Part shown: one piece after another, positions 42,304-52,183 of the stretch | How the letters are laid out: each line of letters begins with the position of its first letter | Position numbering within the stretch: the first letter of the stretch is position 1 | Position numbers and translations under genes: made by a program | Notes under the pieces: model-generated | Seen by the model: only the letters and a program-made list of their open reading frames with translations | What the model was told of the DNA's origin: nothing | Database searches by the model: none | From: SUG1106 sp051883095 | GTDB lineage: Bacteria > Bacillota > Clostridia > Peptostreptococcales > Anaerovoracaceae | DNA: 64,000 nt | NCBI GenBank assembly: GCA_051883095.1 | Contig: JBJETB010000094.1 | Location: 43,138-107,137, forward strand | Direction: 5' to 3'

Positions 42304-44898
42304 ATGAAGTTATCGCCTATGATGGAGCAGTATATGAAAATCAAAGAAGAATATAACGATTGTATTCTGTTTTTCAGACTGGGTGATTTCTATGAGATGT
42401 TCTTTGATGACGCGATTTTAGCGTCGAAGGAATTAGAATTAACATTGACCGGAAAAAGCTGCGGACAGGAGGAAAGGGCTCCCATGTGCGGAGTCCCTTT
42501 CCACGCAGCTGAGAGCTATATCTCAAAGCTTGTGGAAAAAGGCTATAAGGTAGCCATCTGCGAGCAGACTGAGGATCCGGCTCAGGCAAAGGGAATAGTT
42601 AAAAGAGAGGTTATACAGGTTGTAACCCCGGGTACGCTTACATCTCAATCCATGCTTTCAGAAAAGGAAAACAATTATCTTGCCGCAGTCTGGGCCGATG
42701 GAGAGGCCATGTCTGTGGCTTATTGTGATGTTTCCACCGGGGAATTATATCTTACAGAATACAACGGAGAGGATTTATATGCAGCAATATTAAATGAGCT
42801 GGTAAAAATCAAGGCCCGTGAGATAATCTGCAGCAATGATTTTGCAGAGCAATATTCCCTTGATGAAATAAAGCACGCTACCGAGGCATATATAAACATT
42901 CTCAGCGACGAGTTCTTTTCACGCAAGGGTGCTGAAGATGCCATCAAGGCTCATTTCAACTGCATTTCTCTTACCGGACTGGGGCTTGATTTCAGACCAA
43001 GAGCAGTGCTTTCTCTCGGCGCACTCCTGAGCTATCTCTTTGAGACTCAGAAACAGAATCTTTCCCACATTACACATATTAACCATTATCAGATAGGCAC
43101 TCACATGGCTTTAGACAAGGCCACTATAAGAAATCTTGAAATCACAGAGACTCTCTATGAGAAGAAAGTTCAGGGATCTCTTCTTGGAATTCTTGATAAG
43201 ACCCATACGGCCATGGGAAGCCGTAAAATGCGTCAGTGGCTCAGAGAGCCTCTTAACAATTCATCAGAAATCAATCAGCGTCTGGACGGGGTGGAGGAAC
43301 TGTATTCCAACCTGCTCATGCGTAATAACATAAAAGAAAGCCTTAAACACATATATGACTTTGAAAGGCTGGCAGGCCGCATAGCATGTGGCAATGCCAA
43401 CGGCAAGGATCTGATCGCCCTCAGAAATTCCATCGCTGTCCTGCCTGAAATCAAGTCAGAGCTTGGGACTGCCTGCTCAGAAATATTAATTCATTTAAAT
43501 GACGAAATCGACTGTCTCACAGACATTTACAATATTATAGACAAAGCAATCTGCGAAGAACCGCCTTTTGTTATCAAAGAAGGCGGTCTGATTAAAGAAG
43601 GTTATTCAGAAGAGCTTGACAACCTTAAGTTTTCAATAAAAGACGGCAAGACCTGGATATCAAACCTTGAAAATACCGAAAGAGAACGTACAGGCATTAA
43701 AAATCTTAAGGTTGGATACAATCGCGTTTTCGGCTATTACCTGGAAGTAACACGCTCATATTTCGACCTGATTCCGGAAAACTACATAAGAAAGCAGACC
43801 CTTGCCAATGCCGAACGTTTCATAACCCCTGAGCTAAAAGAAATGGAGAATCTTGTTCTTAATGCGGAGACCAAGATCAATCAGATGGAATATGAGCTGT
43901 TCACTGAGGTAAGAAGCTTTATCCAGGGATATATTGCAGAAATCCAGAAAACATCTGCGGCAATTTCAACGCTGGATGTTCTTGCTTCATTTGCTCATGT
44001 CAGCGAGCGTCACGGCTATGTTAAACCTGTAATAGATGATTCCATGGAAATAGAAATCGTGAAAGGCCGTCATCCTGTAATAGAACAGGCTGTTTCGGAC
44101 GGATTATTTGTTTCCAATGACACATATATCAACGATGACGATGCAAGCATGCTCCTTATAACAGGACCTAATATGGCCGGTAAATCAACATATATGAGGC
44201 AGACAGCACTGATAGTCCTTATGGCTCAGGCAGGATGCTTCGTTCCATGCGAGATGGCCAGAATCGGTGTCGTGGACAGAATATTCACACGAATCGGAGC
44301 ATCGGATAATCTGGCTCAGGGGCAGTCCACCTTCTTTGTGGAAATGAGCGAGCTGGCATATATTTTAAACAATGCTCGCACCCGCAGTCTTATTATTCTT
44401 GACGAGATTGGCAGAGGCACCAGCACCTACGACGGTCTTTCCATCGCATGGGCAGCAGTAGAGCATCTCTGCAATGAAAAAACTCATATAAGAACTCTTT
44501 TCGCTACCCATTACCATGAGCTTACCGTGCTGGAAGAGCAGATAAACGGAGTAAAAAACCTTAACGTTGATGTTGCCGAACAGAACGGCAACATAGTCTT
44601 TCTACATAAAATAGTGGAAGGCTCAGCCAGCAGAAGCTACGGAATTCACGTGGCCAAGCTTGCAGGAATACCGCGCAGTCTTCTGGAAAGAGCCCAGGAA
44701 AAGCTTTCAGAACTTGAAAACGGCAGCAGTGTTCCTGTAAAATCTTCAGCTGTTCCAAGATTCGAAGAGCCTGCTCAGCTTTCATTCTTCGCGCCTGACC
44801 CTGTGGCCGAAAAGATTAGGGCTCTTAACCTGATGGAAATAACGCCTTCACAGGCCATCAAAATACTTGAGGAATTAAAGGAAGAAATCCATGATTAA
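42304..44898 (+). CDS. mutS: DNA mismatch repair protein MutS
   Basis: MutS recognises mispairs and recruits MutL. The 864 residues contain the mismatch-binding domain with FFRLGDFYEMFFDDA near residue 22 (the Phe-x-Glu wedge is FYE), core and clamp domains, and the ATPase with Walker A GPNMAGKSTYMRQ near residue 621, DEIGRGTSTYDGLSIAW and ATHYHELTVLE. A helix-turn-helix C-terminal tail is present. AAAGGAG at 42290-42296 precedes the ATG. It overlaps mutL by 8 bp. Confidence 0.97.
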   Translation: MKLSPMMEQYMKIKEEYNDCILFFRLGDFYEMFFDDAILASKELELTLTGKSCGQEERAPMCGVPFHAAESYISKLVEKGYKVAICEQTEDPAQAKGIVKREVIQVVTPGTLTSQSMLSEKENNYLAAVWADGEAMSVAYCDVSTGELYLTEYNGEDLYAAILNELVKIKAREIICSNDFAEQYSLDEIKHATEAYINILSDEFFSRKGAEDAIKAHFNCISLTGLGLDFRPRAVLSLGALLSYLFETQKQNLSHITHINHYQIGTHMALDKATIRNLEITETLYEKKVQGSLLGILDKTHTAMGSRKMRQWLREPLNNSSEINQRLDGVEELYSNLLMRNNIKESLKHIYDFERLAGRIACGNANGKDLIALRNSIAVLPEIKSELGTACSEILIHLNDEIDCLTDIYNIIDKAICEEPPFVIKEGGLIKEGYSEELDNLKFSIKDGKTWISNLENTERERTGIKNLKVGYNRVFGYYLEVTRSYFDLIPENYIRKQTLANAERFITPELKEMENLVLNAETKINQMEYELFTEVRSFIQGYIAEIQKTSAAISTLDVLASFAHVSERHGYVKPVIDDSMEIEIVKGRHPVIEQAVSDGLFVSNDTYINDDDASMLLITGPNMAGKSTYMRQTALIVLMAQAGCFVPCEMARIGVVDRIFTRIGASDNLAQGQSTFFVEMSELAYILNNARTRSLIILDEIGRGTSTYDGLSIAWAAVEHLCNEKTHIRTLFATHYHELTVLEEQINGVKNLNVDVAEQNGNIVFLHKIVEGSASRSYGIHVAKLAGIPRSLLERAQEKLSELENGSSVPVKSSAVPRFEEPAQLSFFAPDPVAEKIRALNLMEITPSQAIKILEELKEEIHD

Positions 44899-46711
44899 AG
44901 TTCTCGAAAAAAATGTAGCAGATAAAATTGCTGCAGGAGAAGTCATAGAGCGTCCCATTTCCATAGTCAAGGAACTTGTAGAAAACGCTCTTGACGCAGG
45001 CGCCGACAACCTGGTAGTAGAGATAAAAAACGGCGGCAAAACCTATATAAGAGTGACCGATAATGGCTGTGGAATCCCGTGTGAAGAGGCTGAAACAGCC
45101 TTTCTTCGTCATGCCACCAGCAAAATTGAAACTGCTTCCGACCTTGACGCCATCTACACTCTAGGCTTCAGAGGAGAGGCACTTGCATCCATAGCGGCGG
45201 TAACCAGAACTGAGCTTGTTACCAAGACAGCTGACAGTAAGACGGGAACAAGACTGGTACTGCATGGAGGAAATGTAATCCTTAAAGAGCAGACAGGATG
45301 TCCGGATGGTACCACAATAGTGGTAACGGATTTATTTTACAATACTCCTGCACGTCTGAAGTTTATGAAAACCGATTCGGCAGAAAGCGGACTTATAATA
45401 GATTTTATATCACAGATGGCGCTTGCCTACAAGAACGTTAAATTCCGCCTTATCAACAACGGCAAAATTCTATTCTCAACCCTTGGCGACGGAAACAGGC
45501 TGAATACTATTCTCAGAGTATACAGCGATGTGGATGCACGTAACATGGTTCCGGTAAGCCAGAAAGAAGATGGTATAGAAATAGAAGGCTATATTTCAAC
45601 ACCAGCCTTCAGCAAGACAACCCGCGGAAGCCAGATTTATTTCGTAAACGGAAGGGTAGTAGGCAGCAAGATCATAGAAAGAGGCGTTACTGCAGGATAT
45701 AAGGAGCGTTTGTTTGAAGGCAGATATCCTGTCACTTATCTTTTCCTGCGTATAGATCCGCATACTATAGACGTTAACATTCATCCGAACAAGAGAGAAG
45801 TGAGATTTGATCAGGAGGCGCTGGTTACTGATTTTATTTCCCGGGCAATCAGGGATGCTCTGGCCACAAAGGATGCTGTTGTAGATGCGGGCAATCTTTT
45901 CAGGGATATGGACAAGAAAATAAGTCCTTCAAAAGTATATGAAAGAGTGTTTGAACCTTTCAGAGAAAAGGAGTATGAAAAGGTTTATGAAAAGGAAGAA
46001 GAACAAGTTGACATAAAACAGTTATTATCAACTATAGAAAATCCTGCTCCCAAAGAACCACCAGCAAAACCCATCACTCATGAAGAAGGCACCGGTCCTT
46101 CAATCGAAATATACGAGCCCCAGCTGAAACCCTTTGATTTCAGTGAACTTGAGATTACAGGAGTCATATTTGATACATACATTACAGCGGTAGACGGATC
46201 AAACTTCTATCTTATTGATCAGCACGCAGCTCACGAAAGAATTTTTTATGAAAAGCTTGTGGGTGAATATGAAAGCACCGAAAAAGCAAGACAGCCTTTA
46301 CTGATTCCTCTTATTATCAATGTTTCTCTGGCTGTAAGTGAAAACCGTTTTGACTGGCTTGATGCTCTTGCCAGAATGGGATTCACAATAGACGAATTCG
46401 GTCCAGACACTTTCAGAGTCACTGAAATTCCAATGTTTATGGAGCTTTCCGAAGCTGAAGATTTCGTTAATCAGTTTATAGAGAACATAACTGACAGTAC
46501 TAATCTGTCAAATAAAGTTGTTATTGACAAGCTGATAATGATGTCATGTAAAGCGGCAGTAAAAGCAAACGACGTACTCAGCATGGATGAAATAAGGGCA
46601 CTGGTAAAAGACCTTTCAAGATGTATTAATCCTTTCAGCTGTCCACACGGCAGACCGACCTTTATCCGTCTGACCCATTATGAAATAGAAAAAATGTTCA
46701 AGAGAGTTTAA
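44891..46711 (+). CDS. mutL: DNA mismatch repair protein MutL
   Basis: The 606-residue protein has the GHKL ATPase (KIAAGEVIERP, ELVENALDAGA, GFRGEALASIAAV, and ATSKIE) and a C-terminal endonuclease domain with the metal motif DQHAAHERIFYE near residues 441-452 and a CPHGRP motif near the end. MutL of organisms lacking MutH nicks the DNA itself, which fits the intact motif. A linker near residues 340-400 is rich in charged residues. The ATG overlaps mutS by 8 bp; miaA follows after 1 bp. Confidence 0.96.
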   Translation: MIKVLEKNVADKIAAGEVIERPISIVKELVENALDAGADNLVVEIKNGGKTYIRVTDNGCGIPCEEAETAFLRHATSKIETASDLDAIYTLGFRGEALASIAAVTRTELVTKTADSKTGTRLVLHGGNVILKEQTGCPDGTTIVVTDLFYNTPARLKFMKTDSAESGLIIDFISQMALAYKNVKFRLINNGKILFSTLGDGNRLNTILRVYSDVDARNMVPVSQKEDGIEIEGYISTPAFSKTTRGSQIYFVNGRVVGSKIIERGVTAGYKERLFEGRYPVTYLFLRIDPHTIDVNIHPNKREVRFDQEALVTDFISRAIRDALATKDAVVDAGNLFRDMDKKISPSKVYERVFEPFREKEYEKVYEKEEEQVDIKQLLSTIENPAPKEPPAKPITHEEGTGPSIEIYEPQLKPFDFSELEITGVIFDTYITAVDGSNFYLIDQHAAHERIFYEKLVGEYESTEKARQPLLIPLIINVSLAVSENRFDWLDALARMGFTIDEFGPDTFRVTEIPMFMELSEAEDFVNQFIENITDSTNLSNKVVIDKLIMMSCKAAVKANDVLSMDEIRALVKDLSRCINPFSCPHGRPTFIRLTHYEIEKMFKRV

Positions 46712-46712
46712 A

Positions 46713-47642
46713 ATGAGAAAAATTATTGCTGTGGCAGGCCCGACGGCCGTTGGAAAAACTAAATATGCAATAGAAACCGCCAAAACCTTTAACGGTGAAA
46801 TCGTTTCCTGCGACTCCATGCAGCTTTACAAGTACATGAACATAGGAAGTGCCAAGCCTACAGCTGAAGAGCAGGTTGAAGTAAAACACTGGCTTGTGGA
46901 CGAGATAGACCCTAAGGAACCTTTCAGCGTTGCCAGATACTCGGAAATGGCCAAGGCTGCTATAGAGGATATTTTCAGCCGAGGGAAAACTCCCGTGATT
47001 GAAGGTGGTACAGGACTATATCTGAACAGTATTCTTTATGAGATGGATTTCAGCGGAGCATCTGTTGATATGGAGCTCAGATCTACACTGGAAAGCGAAG
47101 CGGAGCTTTTCGGACCTGAATACATTTATAACAAGCTCAAAGACACCGATCCTGAGGCAGCAGAGCGTATACATCCAAATAATGTTAAAAAGGTTATACG
47201 TGCTCTGGAAGTCGCAATAAGTGGAAACAGCATAGCTGATTTTAAAAATTGTAATGAGAAATGTAAGAATTATGACGCAATATTAATAGGATTGACAAGA
47301 AATCGCCCTGAACTATATGATAGAATAAACAAGAGGGTTGACATAATGGTAGAGCAGGGCCTGTTTGACGAGGTAGAGCAGCTTCTTGAAATGGGTCTTG
47401 ACGAAGATGATATTTCCATGAAAGGCATAGGATACAAGGAGATTATCGGCTTCTTTGACGGTCTTTACAGCCAGGAGGAAGCCATAGACCTGATAAAAAA
47501 GAACAGCCGTCATCTGGCCAAGCGTCAGCTTACCTGGTTCCGCAGGTATGAAGATATGAAATGGTTTAACCTCAGTGAGTATGCAAAGGATGAAGAGGCA
47601 GTCAGAGAGATAATAAAATGGGTACAGACACAAGGAATATAA
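46713..47642 (+). CDS. miaA: tRNA dimethylallyltransferase
   Basis: MiaA adds a dimethylallyl group to A37 of tRNAs that read UNN codons. The 309 residues show the P-loop GPTAVGKTKYA near residue 9, SCDSMQLYKYMNIGSAKPT near 31, GGTGLYL near 95 and RRYEDMKWF near the C-terminus. It follows mutL directly (mutS-mutL-miaA is a common order) and overlaps the downstream recombinase by 25 bp, implying cotranslation. Confidence 0.95.
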   Translation: MRKIIAVAGPTAVGKTKYAIETAKTFNGEIVSCDSMQLYKYMNIGSAKPTAEEQVEVKHWLVDEIDPKEPFSVARYSEMAKAAIEDIFSRGKTPVIEGGTGLYLNSILYEMDFSGASVDMELRSTLESEAELFGPEYIYNKLKDTDPEAAERIHPNNVKKVIRALEVAISGNSIADFKNCNEKCKNYDAILIGLTRNRPELYDRINKRVDIMVEQGLFDEVEQLLEMGLDEDDISMKGIGYKEIIGFFDGLYSQEEAIDLIKKNSRHLAKRQLTWFRRYEDMKWFNLSEYAKDEEAVREIIKWVQTQGI

Positions 47643-48751
47643 AAATTCATAACAAGAGCGACAGACCTGATAATGTTATCAAGAAGGAAAATGACATTTA
47701 TCTGGAGTGTGAGGAGATTGAAAACCAGCTGCCTAAGTTTCTGCGCGGCTTCTTTTCATACCTTAAAGGAAATGTGCTGCCCGCAACACGCCTTGCATAT
47801 CTTCACGACATACGTTTTTTCTTCAGATATCTTATAGAAGAAACAGACCTTACACAAGCCGATACCACTGATAAGATCAAGCTTTCGGACCTTGAGCAGG
47901 TAAAGGCTGTGGATGTAAACATGTTCATAGACTACTGCCGCAAATATAAGGTTGATACAGGCGACGCTATATATATATATGAAAATTCCAACAAGTCTCT
48001 GGCACGTAAAAAATCTTCCGTTTCAGTTATGTTCAAGCAGCTTTACAGAGACGAGCTGCTCTCAAAAAACATAACCGACGGCTTTGATCCTATCCGTGTT
48101 CCTAAGCCTGGCGAAAGGGAAATCAAGGCTCTTCAGGATGATGAGGTCATGATAATGCTGGACGCTGTATCAAACGGTACGGGACTTACAGAACATGAGC
48201 GTTCATACTGGGAAAAGACCAAAAAGCGTGACAAAGCCATACTGATACTTTTCCTGACTTACGGCCTGAGGCTTTCAGAACTTCAGCAGCTTAACGTTTC
48301 GTCCTTTAATTTCAACAGGGGCGAATTCAAGATATACAGAAAGAGAGGTAAAGAGTCCATAATGCCTCTCAACAACTCTGCTACCTCTGTTATTCACGAC
48401 TACATAGACAACGAGAGGGCATCCGACTCATCTCTGGACGATGACCACAAAGATGCACTTTTCCTGTCACTTCAGGGACGACGTATGACCGAAAGGCAGA
48501 TCAGAGAGCTTGTAAAAAAATATACCTCTATAGCTCTCAAAACCACCAGAAAGGCCGGTTACAGCCCTCACAAGCTGAGAGCAACAGCAGCAACCAGTCT
48601 CATCGGACGCGGCAATTCAATTTTCGATGTGGCAGCTCTTCTGGACCATGAGCAGGTTACTACAACCCAGCTCTATGCACGCCAGAAAATGAATGTAAAA
48701 CGTGATCTTGTAAAAGATATGGAGTGGGAAACAGAAAGGACGGAAAAATAG
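47618..48751 (+). CDS. Tyrosine recombinase, Xer-like
   Basis: The 377-residue protein has an N-terminal SAM-like DNA-binding domain (about 40-160) and a catalytic domain. The tyrosine-recombinase residues appear in order: Arg in YGLRLSEL near 217, Lys in RKRGKES near 244, His-x2-Arg in SPHKLRATAA near 317, His in LLDHEQVT near 343 and the nucleophile Tyr in TQLYARQ near 352. Length and early arm domain recall XerS or clostridial chromosomal Xer proteins more than phage integrases. It overlaps miaA by 25 bp, has no excisionase, attachment-site repeats or phage genes nearby, and codes like its neighbours. A role in chromosome dimer resolution is possible; a dif-like site was not found by eye. 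Confidence 0.82.
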   Translation: MGTDTRNIKIHNKSDRPDNVIKKENDIYLECEEIENQLPKFLRGFFSYLKGNVLPATRLAYLHDIRFFFRYLIEETDLTQADTTDKIKLSDLEQVKAVDVNMFIDYCRKYKVDTGDAIYIYENSNKSLARKKSSVSVMFKQLYRDELLSKNITDGFDPIRVPKPGEREIKALQDDEVMIMLDAVSNGTGLTEHERSYWEKTKKRDKAILILFLTYGLRLSELQQLNVSSFNFNRGEFKIYRKRGKESIMPLNNSATSVIHDYIDNERASDSSLDDDHKDALFLSLQGRRMTERQIRELVKKYTSIALKTTRKAGYSPHKLRATAATSLIGRGNSIFDVAALLDHEQVTTTQLYARQKMNVKRDLVKDMEWETERTEK

Positions 48752-48763
48752 GAGATTACACCA

Positions 48764-50059
48764 ATGAATTTAACAGAACAGTTTTTAATTGATGAATTTG
48801 GAATTGACGAAAGAGTACTGAAACTAGTGGCAGAAGCTGAAGATGAAGTACGCTGTGAGTTTGAAAAACTTGACGATATTATGGCCTATAACCAGTATAA
48901 GGTGCTGTCAGCATTCCAGAAAAACCGTATCCGCGATATGCACTTCGGCTGGAAGACAGGCTACGGTTACGATGATGCAGGAAGAGAAGCAATCGGACAG
49001 ACTTTTGCTGATGTTTTCCATACAGACGCAGCCCTTGTGAGAACAACTTTTGTAAACGGTACACACGCACTTGCAACTACACTTCTGGGGGTTTTAAGAC
49101 CGGGAGACGAGCTGATTTACGCAACAGGTGAGCCTTACGACACTCTTCAGACAGTAATCGGTATTACAAATTATGAAAAGGGCAACGGCTCTCTGAGAGA
49201 CTATGGCGTTACTTTCAAGCAGGTTGATCTGCTTCCTGACGGCTCTATCGACATCGAAGGCGTAAAAGCCGCAATTACCGATAAAACACGAATGATTACG
49301 GCTCAGCGAGCTACAGGTTATTCCTGGAGAAAGGCCATCTCCATGGACGAAATCGGAAAGCTTATGAAGGCAATCGAAGAAGTTAATCCAGACATAGTAA
49401 AAATGGTAGACAATTCTTACGGTGAATTTCTTGACACGAAAGAACCTACCGACGTGGGTGCAGATGTTATGGCATCTTCACTTATAAAAAATCCGGGGGG
49501 CGGTCTTGCCCTCAGCGGCGCTTATATTGCCGGCAGACAGGACCTTATCGATCAGATTCAGTACCGCATGACATGTCCCGGCATCGGCGGCGAATGCGGT
49601 CTTACTTATGGCCAGACAAGAACAATGTTTCAGGGTTTCTTCCTGGGACCTCGTGCTGCAAACAGCGCACTTAAAGGTGCAGTTCTCTGCGGAAAGGTTT
49701 ACGAAAAGCTTGGCTTTGAAGTATCTCCTAAGGCCGGAGATAACCGTTCTGACATCGTTCAGTCTGTAAAATTCAAGGATCCGGCTAAATTAATCGCCTT
49801 CTGCGAAGGTATTCAGGCTGCAGCTCCCGTTGACAGTTTCGTAGCTCCTGTACCTGGAGATATGCCTGGTTACGAAGATAAGGTAATCATGGCAGCAGGT
49901 GCTTTCGTACAGGGTTCAACTATCGAGCTTTCTGCAGATGCTCCTATGCGTGAGCCATACATCGCTTACTTCCAGGGCGGACTTACTTATGAGCACTCAA
50001 AATTCGGGGTTATTAAATCAGTAGACACGCTACTTAAGAAAGGGTTAATAGAACTCTAA
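48764..50059 (+). CDS. Methionine gamma-lyase family protein (YnbB-like)
   Basis: This 431-residue protein belongs to the YnbB/aluminium-resistance group of the cystathionine gamma-lyase superfamily. It has the PLP-binding region FVNGTHALATTLLG near residue 88 (GTHA), DNSYGEFL, and the Schiff-base lysine in SLIKNPGGGLALSGAYI near residue 244. Members are annotated as methionine gamma-lyase-like, but the physiological reaction is undefined. miaA-(recombinase)-ynbB is a Firmicute context. The ATG lies 12 bp after the recombinase. Confidence 0.85.
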   Translation: MNLTEQFLIDEFGIDERVLKLVAEAEDEVRCEFEKLDDIMAYNQYKVLSAFQKNRIRDMHFGWKTGYGYDDAGREAIGQTFADVFHTDAALVRTTFVNGTHALATTLLGVLRPGDELIYATGEPYDTLQTVIGITNYEKGNGSLRDYGVTFKQVDLLPDGSIDIEGVKAAITDKTRMITAQRATGYSWRKAISMDEIGKLMKAIEEVNPDIVKMVDNSYGEFLDTKEPTDVGADVMASSLIKNPGGGLALSGAYIAGRQDLIDQIQYRMTCPGIGGECGLTYGQTRTMFQGFFLGPRAANSALKGAVLCGKVYEKLGFEVSPKAGDNRSDIVQSVKFKDPAKLIAFCEGIQAAAPVDSFVAPVPGDMPGYEDKVIMAAGAFVQGSTIELSADAPMREPYIAYFQGGLTYEHSKFGVIKSVDTLLKKGLIEL

Positions 50060-50074
50060 TCAAAGGGGTATAAA

Positions 50075-50812
50075 ATGGGTGTTGAGAATATAAAAAAAGC
50101 AGAAAAAGAAAACAAACGGCGCGTCATTCTTTCCGTCATAAAAATCACGCTGCTTGTGTTAATAGTGGTGGGAATACCGCTTTACCTGTGGTTTTTTCAC
50201 GGTGACTGGCTGAGGGGTTTTAAAAACATAGATGACGTTGTAGCCTTTCTTGAAAAGTATGAAACCGAGTCAATCTTCGTATACATCGGGCTTCAGATTG
50301 TCCAGATAGTCATAAGCATCATACCGGGACAGGTTTTCCAGATGGCTGCAGGATATATCTACGGTTTCTGGCCTGCACTGCTTTTTGCCATGACAGGAGC
50401 TGTAGCCGGAACGGCAATTTCCTTCACGCTTGCCAAGGTTCTGGGGAGAGATTTCCTTCATATTTTCTTCGGTGAGGAAAAAATGTCCTACTATATAGAA
50501 CGCCTGAACTCAAAGAAAATGTATACCATAGTCTTTTTCCTGTATCTTATACCGGGGCTTCCAAAAGATATGGTAAGCTATGCCGCCGGTGTTTCAGAGA
50601 TCAGATTTAAGCCTTTCATTATAATTTCAGCACTTGGAAGGCTCCCTGGCATGATAGGATGTCTGCTCATGGGTGATATGATGATGGAGGAAAACTATGC
50701 CGGTGCCATTGTAATCGGCTTTTTTGCCGTAGTTGCTTTCTTTGTCTGTATCGCTTTCAGGAAAAAGATTCAGGTGCTTCTGGACCGGTTTTACGAAAAA
50801 ATCACAAAATGA
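50075..50812 (+). CDS. TVP38/TMEM64-family (VTT domain) membrane protein
   Basis: The 245-residue protein has an N-terminal helix (about 18-39), then the VTT/SNARE-associated core with QIVISIIPGQVFQMAAGYIYG near residues 70-90, a Gly-rich loop GAVAGTAISFTLAKVLGR and YLIPGLPKDMVSYAAGVS near 150-168, and two C-terminal helices. Relatives of the DedA/VTT superfamily include proteins implicated in lipid movement between leaflets; the specific role here is unknown. A strong terminator follows. Confidence 0.88.
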   Translation: MGVENIKKAEKENKRRVILSVIKITLLVLIVVGIPLYLWFFHGDWLRGFKNIDDVVAFLEKYETESIFVYIGLQIVQIVISIIPGQVFQMAAGYIYGFWPALLFAMTGAVAGTAISFTLAKVLGRDFLHIFFGEEKMSYYIERLNSKKMYTIVFFLYLIPGLPKDMVSYAAGVSEIRFKPFIIISALGRLPGMIGCLLMGDMMMEENYAGAIVIGFFAVVAFFVCIAFRKKIQVLLDRFYEKITK

Positions 50813-50831
50813 AACACTAAAATGCGTTAAA

Positions 50832-50890
50832 AAATGCCTATCTATGAATCATAGACAAAATCTTTGATGAATAGGTAGGCTTTTCTTTTT
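50832..50890 (+). terminator. Rho-independent terminator after the VTT gene
   Basis: GCCTATCTAT (50836-50845) pairs with ATAGGTAGGC (50871-50880), ten pairs including one G-U, around a 25-base loop, followed by TTTTCTTTTT. It ends the tyrosine-recombinase/YnbB/VTT unit. Confidence 0.8.
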
Positions 50891-50929
50891 CCCTGATTTA
50901 AGATATAATTGCAGAAGGGAGGAAAGCTT

Positions 50930-52132
50930 ATGCTAAACAATAATGATTTCGGCACGAAAATTGCCGATTTAAGGAAAGACAAGGGGCTTACTCAAGCTCA
51001 GCTTGCAGATTTGCTCAACATCAGCAATAAAACAGTTTCACGCTGGGAAACAGGGGAGGGATATCCCGAGATAACACTGCTGGCGCCTCTTGCCAGGGCT
51101 TTAGGAGTAACCGTTGATGAGCTGCTGGCTGAGCCGAGAGAAGAAAGGAACGAAGATGATTCACATAACAGTCATAACAACGGCAGCAAACCTAAAAAAC
51201 ACAAGGAAATTCCCATAGAATGGCCTGAATTTAATTTCAAAGATATTTTCAGAAGACCGATGGTAATAATAAATGTTCTGCAGATAGCATTTTTTATTAT
51301 TTTTTATTCAGCAGCTTTTTCTTGTGGCAATTACGGTTCCTATTTTAAAGATGAATATTCAAGTGTTGATGCATTTATGTGTACAGCTAAAGTAGGATAT
51401 ACTGTTATGGGTATCATGCTGCTGAGCTTTATAGTATTGATATTATTTTACATAACAAGTTATAGATTTAGCCGTATAGGCAGACAGCTTATGATAAGAA
51501 ATATTATAATGTCAGCATTTTTTACCGCTGGTATTATAATATGTTATTCACCTTTTAGACCTTTAAGCTATAATACATCAAGCATCTTTAGGCCGCTCTA
51601 TAAATCGGAATATTGGAGTTTCTTCTTCAGCTGTGATTTTTTTAAAGTAGACAGACAGCTTATAAATTATGTGTTCTGGGGTGTTGTTCTGATTTATCTA
51701 ATTTTAGAAATAATAAGGATAAAACTCCTTAAAAAAGAACAGAAAAAAAATTCTGACATTTCAGAGAGCAAGAACACATTCTGGAAATCGCTGACCATAT
51801 TTAATAAAATCGGATTTGTTTGCATGATGGTATGCATTGCATCGCCATTTGTCAGTATTATAATTACGGTTGTTACACAAAGTTTTATTATATCATTGAC
51901 GGAATCAGCGGTCGCCGTAACTCCCGCTATAATGCTGACTTTTATAACCATATTACCTAAAATAGGGCTTATAATAGCAGCAATCGGTCTTATTTTGGGA
52001 GCATGTGATCTATATGACCGGCAGTACAAAGCTTCTATTATTATAATAGGGGCAAATATTATACTGCCATATATAATAAGTTTTTTATCTGTAATATTAT
52101 ATATTTATCCTTATCAAACTTTGTTTAACTAA
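50930..52132 (+). CDS. XRE-family transcriptional regulator with large membrane domain
   Basis: This 400-residue protein joins an N-terminal HTH (IADLRKDKGLTQAQLADLL, then ISNKTVSRWETGEGYPEI, about residues 8-44) to a membrane part with roughly six to seven hydrophobic segments between about 105 and 395. Such HTH-membrane fusions are common in Clostridia and are thought to link an envelope signal to DNA binding, though targets are unknown. The ATG at 50930 was chosen because GGGAGG at 50917-50922 precedes it; an upstream start at 50909 overlaps a TATAAT (50904-50909). The domain arrangement is clear; the signal is not. Confidence 0.85.
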   Translation: MLNNNDFGTKIADLRKDKGLTQAQLADLLNISNKTVSRWETGEGYPEITLLAPLARALGVTVDELLAEPREERNEDDSHNSHNNGSKPKKHKEIPIEWPEFNFKDIFRRPMVIINVLQIAFFIIFYSAAFSCGNYGSYFKDEYSSVDAFMCTAKVGYTVMGIMLLSFIVLILFYITSYRFSRIGRQLMIRNIIMSAFFTAGIIICYSPFRPLSYNTSSIFRPLYKSEYWSFFFSCDFFKVDRQLINYVFWGVVLIYLILEIIRIKLLKKEQKKNSDISESKNTFWKSLTIFNKIGFVCMMVCIASPFVSIIITVVTQSFIISLTESAVAVTPAIMLTFITILPKIGLIIAAIGLILGACDLYDRQYKASIIIIGANIILPYIISFLSVILYIYPYQTLFN

Positions 52133-52141
52133 TGATGGAAA

Positions 52142-52172
52142 AAGGGCGGACATAAATATCCGTTCTTTTTTT
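52142..52172 (+). terminator. Rho-independent terminator after the membrane XRE gene
   Basis: AAGGGCGGA (52142-52150) pairs with TCCGTTCTT (52159-52167), with two G-U pairs, around an 8-base loop; seven T residues follow the stem. Confidence 0.75.
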
Positions 52173-52183
52173 AAAAAAATATC

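Noticed and set aside
47618..48751. Integrase of a prophage or genomic island
   Set aside because: No phage genes, excisionase, or flanking direct repeats; gene order miaA-ynbB around it is housekeeping.
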